Source: Paraburkholderia sp. BCC1885 (GTDB taxonomy: Bacteria > Pseudomonadota > Gammaproteobacteria > Burkholderiales > Burkholderiaceae). From it: DNA of 64,000 bases. Every line of letters starts with the position of its first letter. Within the stretch, counting starts at the first letter, position 1. Where the stretch lies: assembly GCF_900996235.1 (NCBI RefSeq), contig NZ_CAAJGM010000099.1, forward strand, positions 62,001 to 126,000, in the 5' to 3' direction. The notes beneath the pieces are model-generated. The model did no database searches, was not told the origin of the DNA, and saw only the letters and a list, made by a program, of their open reading frames with translations. A program made the translations under genes and the position numbers. This document shows, piece by piece, positions 62,101 through 64,000 of the stretch.

Positions 62101-64000
62101 GGTGTGTTGTCCGCGACTGCTGGGGTGACATCCGGCTCGTTCGCGCTGTCGGTTGTCGACGGATTTACGACGGCGACTGCCTGCGCGGTCGGTGCAGTCG
62201 GAGGCGCGAGCTTGCTGCGGATACCGCCCACCTCGTCAACGTATGCCTGGTATTGCACCAGGTATTCCAGATAAGCAGCCGGATTCTTTGCCTGGACGTC
62301 CGGACTCGGAGCAACCGGTGCGGTCGCCGTATTTGGTGCGGAGGTCCAATAGTCCCCCAGGAGGTTTACGTAGGTTGTCCCGCCGGGCAGTCCGGCGATC
62401 GGGGCCAGCTTGGAGTCTAATGGCGAGATCAGAAACGAAAGATAAGCGCTATAGAGCGTGTAGTATTCTTCGTCTGCGGCACTAGTTCCCAGATTCTCTG
62501 GTGGTGCGGTCACGATACCTGCAAAGGCACCGTTGATGCCGTCGGCAGTGAGGTAATACGCAATGTCGTAGTACTTCGTTGGCGCACTCAGCAACCCCTG
62601 GACTTCCCCGTAAGTCTGCAACGGCGGAACTGAGACCGAAACCGACGAGCCTGGATTCACCGGATTGGCGATCTGGAAAAACCCGTCGGTTAGACTCGCA
62701 TCGACCTCCACGTTGTTCACCGCGCGGAACGTGATGATGGGTGCCTGACCATCGAAACGGAACAGTTGATCGGTCGGCGAAGACCCCGCTCCCAGGTTCC
62801 AGTTCGTGACAACCGAGATATTGCCGTTGTTGATTGCCGGGCTCGGACTATCGAGTTCGATACCCGGTGTCACGTTAAAGTGAATGGCGTTCGCGGCGAA
62901 CTGGCTTACTACCCCGGTCTCTCCATTCTCCACGAAGCCCATCAGCGTACCCGGGACGATGGTCGTCGAGCCGTCGCTATTGGTCGTTGTCGTGTCACCG
63001 TAGAAGACCTGGTGACCGGTGTTCGCCTTGCCCGCGTCAGGCGTGAAGAAGTCGTTTTCGAGGTCGTTCGCCAGATCGGTCTTGATCTGTGCCCATGTAG
63101 CATTGGGATCGTTCGACAGCGTGGCCGGCGTCCAATGCGCGGGTGTCGATCCGTTCGCAGCGACATAGGTGCCGGGTTGGTAGTCAATGGTATTGCCGTT
63201 CTGATCGGTGAACGTGCCCTGAACAAGTTGCGGCGTCGCATTCGGGCCTGCAGCCTGATACCAGCCGGCAGGATCGACAATGCCATCGAAATGCTGCGCA
63301 CCCGTTGTCCCGTCGGTCGTGCTCCACACCGCGTACGGTTCGAGATTCACCGTACCCGTATCCGTGCCGTTGCCCGTTCCGGTGATCCCGGCACCCGGAC
63401 CGGTCATCTCCGCATTGGCCCTGACGGAATAGCCGCCGTTCGTGGCCGCGTCACTGAGCAGCGGCGCACGCAGGTTGACCGTACCCCCTTCAAGGCCATC
63501 CGCCGCAAACGTGACAGGGCCACCGCCCGACACATCGATCCGGGCGCTGGCGCCCAGCGTAATCGCGCCCGAATTGGCCCAAGTGACGTTCTCGTAGCCG
63601 TACTGCGTGTTATACGAGTTTGCCGTCGGCGTGCCGCTCGTACCGATATTGATCATCCCGCCCAGCTCGGCCGAGTTCGGATTGATCGTTGGTCCGGTCG
63701 CACCGGCAATGTAGGCATCCGAACCTTCGGCCAGCAACGTACCTTCCACATCGACACCGCTCTTGCCGTACAGATCGATCGTGCCACCCTCGGAGCCGCC
63801 ACGGGCGGTCGCCACACCGTTGGCGTTGATCGTGCCGTTGATATTGACGTTGCCGTTCGCCGTATCGGAGGCATTCCCTGCACCGCCGTTCGCTGTCAGC
63901 GACACCGTATTCGCCGTTAGCGTGTTGCCTCCAGACAACGTGAGGTTTCCCGCTCCTGTCTGGACCACGATCTGGTTATTCACACCACTCGAAGCCAGTT
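59154..64000 (-). CDS. Giant filamentous-haemagglutinin-like surface protein, C-terminal part
   Basis: At least 1615 residues, open at the window edge, so the signal and TPS domain are outside. It is built of Gly/Asn/Ala-rich beta-helix repeats: LTLSGGNTLTANTVSLTANG, GGTVNLRAPLLSDAATNGGY, NLTVTAGGNILSGDYFVANG. Interspersed are globular inserts, including a conserved block EAWSQFQLLPTYAQQLFVGQ near 1290, as in DUF3739-type FHA proteins, and a C-terminal VPQRQWVVTVEVEGFGNSDL. It is a likely cargo (TpsA) for the TpsB at 37275, perhaps released or modified with help from the T2SS and TonB machinery, which is inference. An IS630 element lies just past its 3' end. Confidence 0.9.
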   Translation of the reverse strand, partial: LASSGVNNQIVVQTGAGNLTLSGGNTLTANTVSLTANGGAGNASDTANGNVNINGTINANGVATARGGSEGGTIDLYGKSGVDVEGTLLAEGSDAYIAGATGPTINPNSAELGGMINIGTSGTPTANSYNTQYGYENVTWANSGAITLGASARIDVSGGGPVTFAADGLEGGTVNLRAPLLSDAATNGGYSVRANAEMTGPGAGITGTGNGTDTGTVNLEPYAVWSTTDGTTGAQHFDGIVDPAGWYQAAGPNATPQLVQGTFTDQNGNTIDYQPGTYVAANGSTPAHWTPATLSNDPNATWAQIKTDLANDLENDFFTPDAGKANTGHQVFYGDTTTTNSDGSTTIVPGTLMGFVENGETGVVSQFAANAIHFNVTPGIELDSPSPAINNGNISVVTNWNLGAGSSPTDQLFRFDGQAPIITFRAVNNVEVDASLTDGFFQIANPVNPGSSVSVSVPPLQTYGEVQGLLSAPTKYYDIAYYLTADGINGAFAGIVTAPPENLGTSAADEEYYTLYSAYLSFLISPLDSKLAPIAGLPGGTTYVNLLGDYWTSAPNTATAPVAPSPDVQAKNPAAYLEYLVQYQAYVDEVGGIRSKLAPPTAPTAQAVAVVNPSTTDSANEPDVTPAVADNTPSPVATATNPLPLEVASLTTGTSSSFRVVAGANLASADPLALQAASVFDTTDGNVGLDGHFAFVDSNGLALMAPTMIRTGTGSIDIAAGNDIALLDTSAPGVIYTAGEPAAGAPVGSTASILKNPGAGDILVTPTVNPESAGNILIYAQNDITGIEDVVDTTGAISGFAGNILIQSWSQWMQVGNPTNSAGQTTQTSINFGSFDQGVMSVGGNVSVSAGGNISDLGVSLPTTWYQTSLTTFNTVGGGNLTVTAGGNILSGDYFVANGTGTIVAGGQIASDFATPTGLGGAPVSQATLFATQDGVLDVNARLGANIGGVSDPSPLQSFSPTSAVSIESTTGDIDFGAGGEGSLPATVNLVALTGGITVASGGTLAPSPTGNLNLIADQSIGLSTSIGLSDENPADVVSPVQQSGSTNNEQDDHDDSPLHANDTVPARIYSLTGSIVDGILEPAGSGSDAGFYDRQGTISVDKSALIDAGQDIVDLSFQGQNLRDSDVTRIVAGHDIYDTPFASGGGALVPSLVLGGPGTFDIEAGHNIGPLTQAGSGFGEAQAGVAPPTGIDAIGNGNNPNLPHESANVQVLFGVAPGIDDTDFISTYINPASTAAGVPSTTPALIAFMEQYDEGQEGVDTGLVADAPKPKTLTAGEAWSQFQLLPTYAQQLFVGQVFFSVLTDVGNDFNNPASPFFSQYARGFQAINTLFPASLGYTANDLTGGTNGANAPVSTGNLDIRSSTIQTQQGGNVSILGPGGEALVGSSSAPPEIVSNGVVIAGPGTMGILTLEKGDINIFTDQSLLLAQSRVFTEQGGDITIWSSNGDINAGQGSTTVANIPPPEYVCDANHFCTLDAKGEVTGAGIGTLQTIPDAPTGNANLLAPRGTVDAGAAGIRVSGNLNVAALQVLNVANIQVQGKTTGVPVVAAVDTGALTAASSAASAVTQMAQNIVRNNASGVPQRQWVVTVEVEGFGNSDLSSDSDDLRRGRARR

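Overview
The window is high-GC DNA of a betaproteobacterium, most likely the Burkholderia / Paraburkholderia / Caballeronia group. The evidence is the codon use, an H-NS family protein of the Burkholderia type, gsp genes with a gspC transcribed against its neighbours, and several small conserved proteins typical of that group. The genus is an inference. No rRNA, tRNA or CRISPR array was seen.

Layout. 1-10.8 kb is mixed chromosomal content: the start of an MFS transporter gene, an unknown helical protein, an AraC regulator, a PAS-GGDEF-EAL protein with a degenerate EAL domain, a membrane protein, an FkbM methyltransferase, an EamA exporter, two small His-rich envelope proteins, an H-NS-like protein and a membrane protein with its own terminator. 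10.9-14.3 kb holds two paralogous XRE regulators with an identical upstream motif. They flank a Fic protein whose N-terminus looks like an AbiEi-type winged helix and whose promoter carries five direct repeats. 14.6-15.05 kb holds two translationally coupled small genes.

15.2-38.9 kb is a minus-strand run of about 28 genes that ends in an intrinsic terminator at 15.2 kb. From upstream to downstream it encodes a TpsB/FhaC-type transporter, a periplasmic DUF2341-LamG domain fused to ExbB, ExbD, TonB, a porin, a coiled-coil protein, a YbjN protein, two short TonB-C-like proteins, a parvulin, a family of zinc-ribbon-like proteins, PstS, a DegP protease, two SAM methyltransferases, and then a second set of TonB-like, protease and small secreted proteins that mirrors the first.

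39.4-53.3 kb is an unorthodox type II secretion locus: gspK on the plus strand, then gspM, L, H, G, C, F, E and D. No gspI, gspJ, gspN or gspO was found. An accessory island with an orphan Phd-like antitoxin and two HEPN-type proteins sits between gspK and gspM. 53.3-64 kb has a secreted PstS/DING-like protein gene with a strong terminator, a decayed IS5-type transposase, an intact IS630 element with a passenger gene and recognisable target duplication, and the 3' part of a giant filamentous-haemagglutinin gene that runs off the window.

Reading the parts together, TpsA-like adhesin, TpsB, ExbB/ExbD/TonB, porin, chaperones and proteases, PstS-like proteins and a reduced T2SS form one envelope and surface-export locus. 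That they work as one machine is an inference from gene order, not something the sequence proves.
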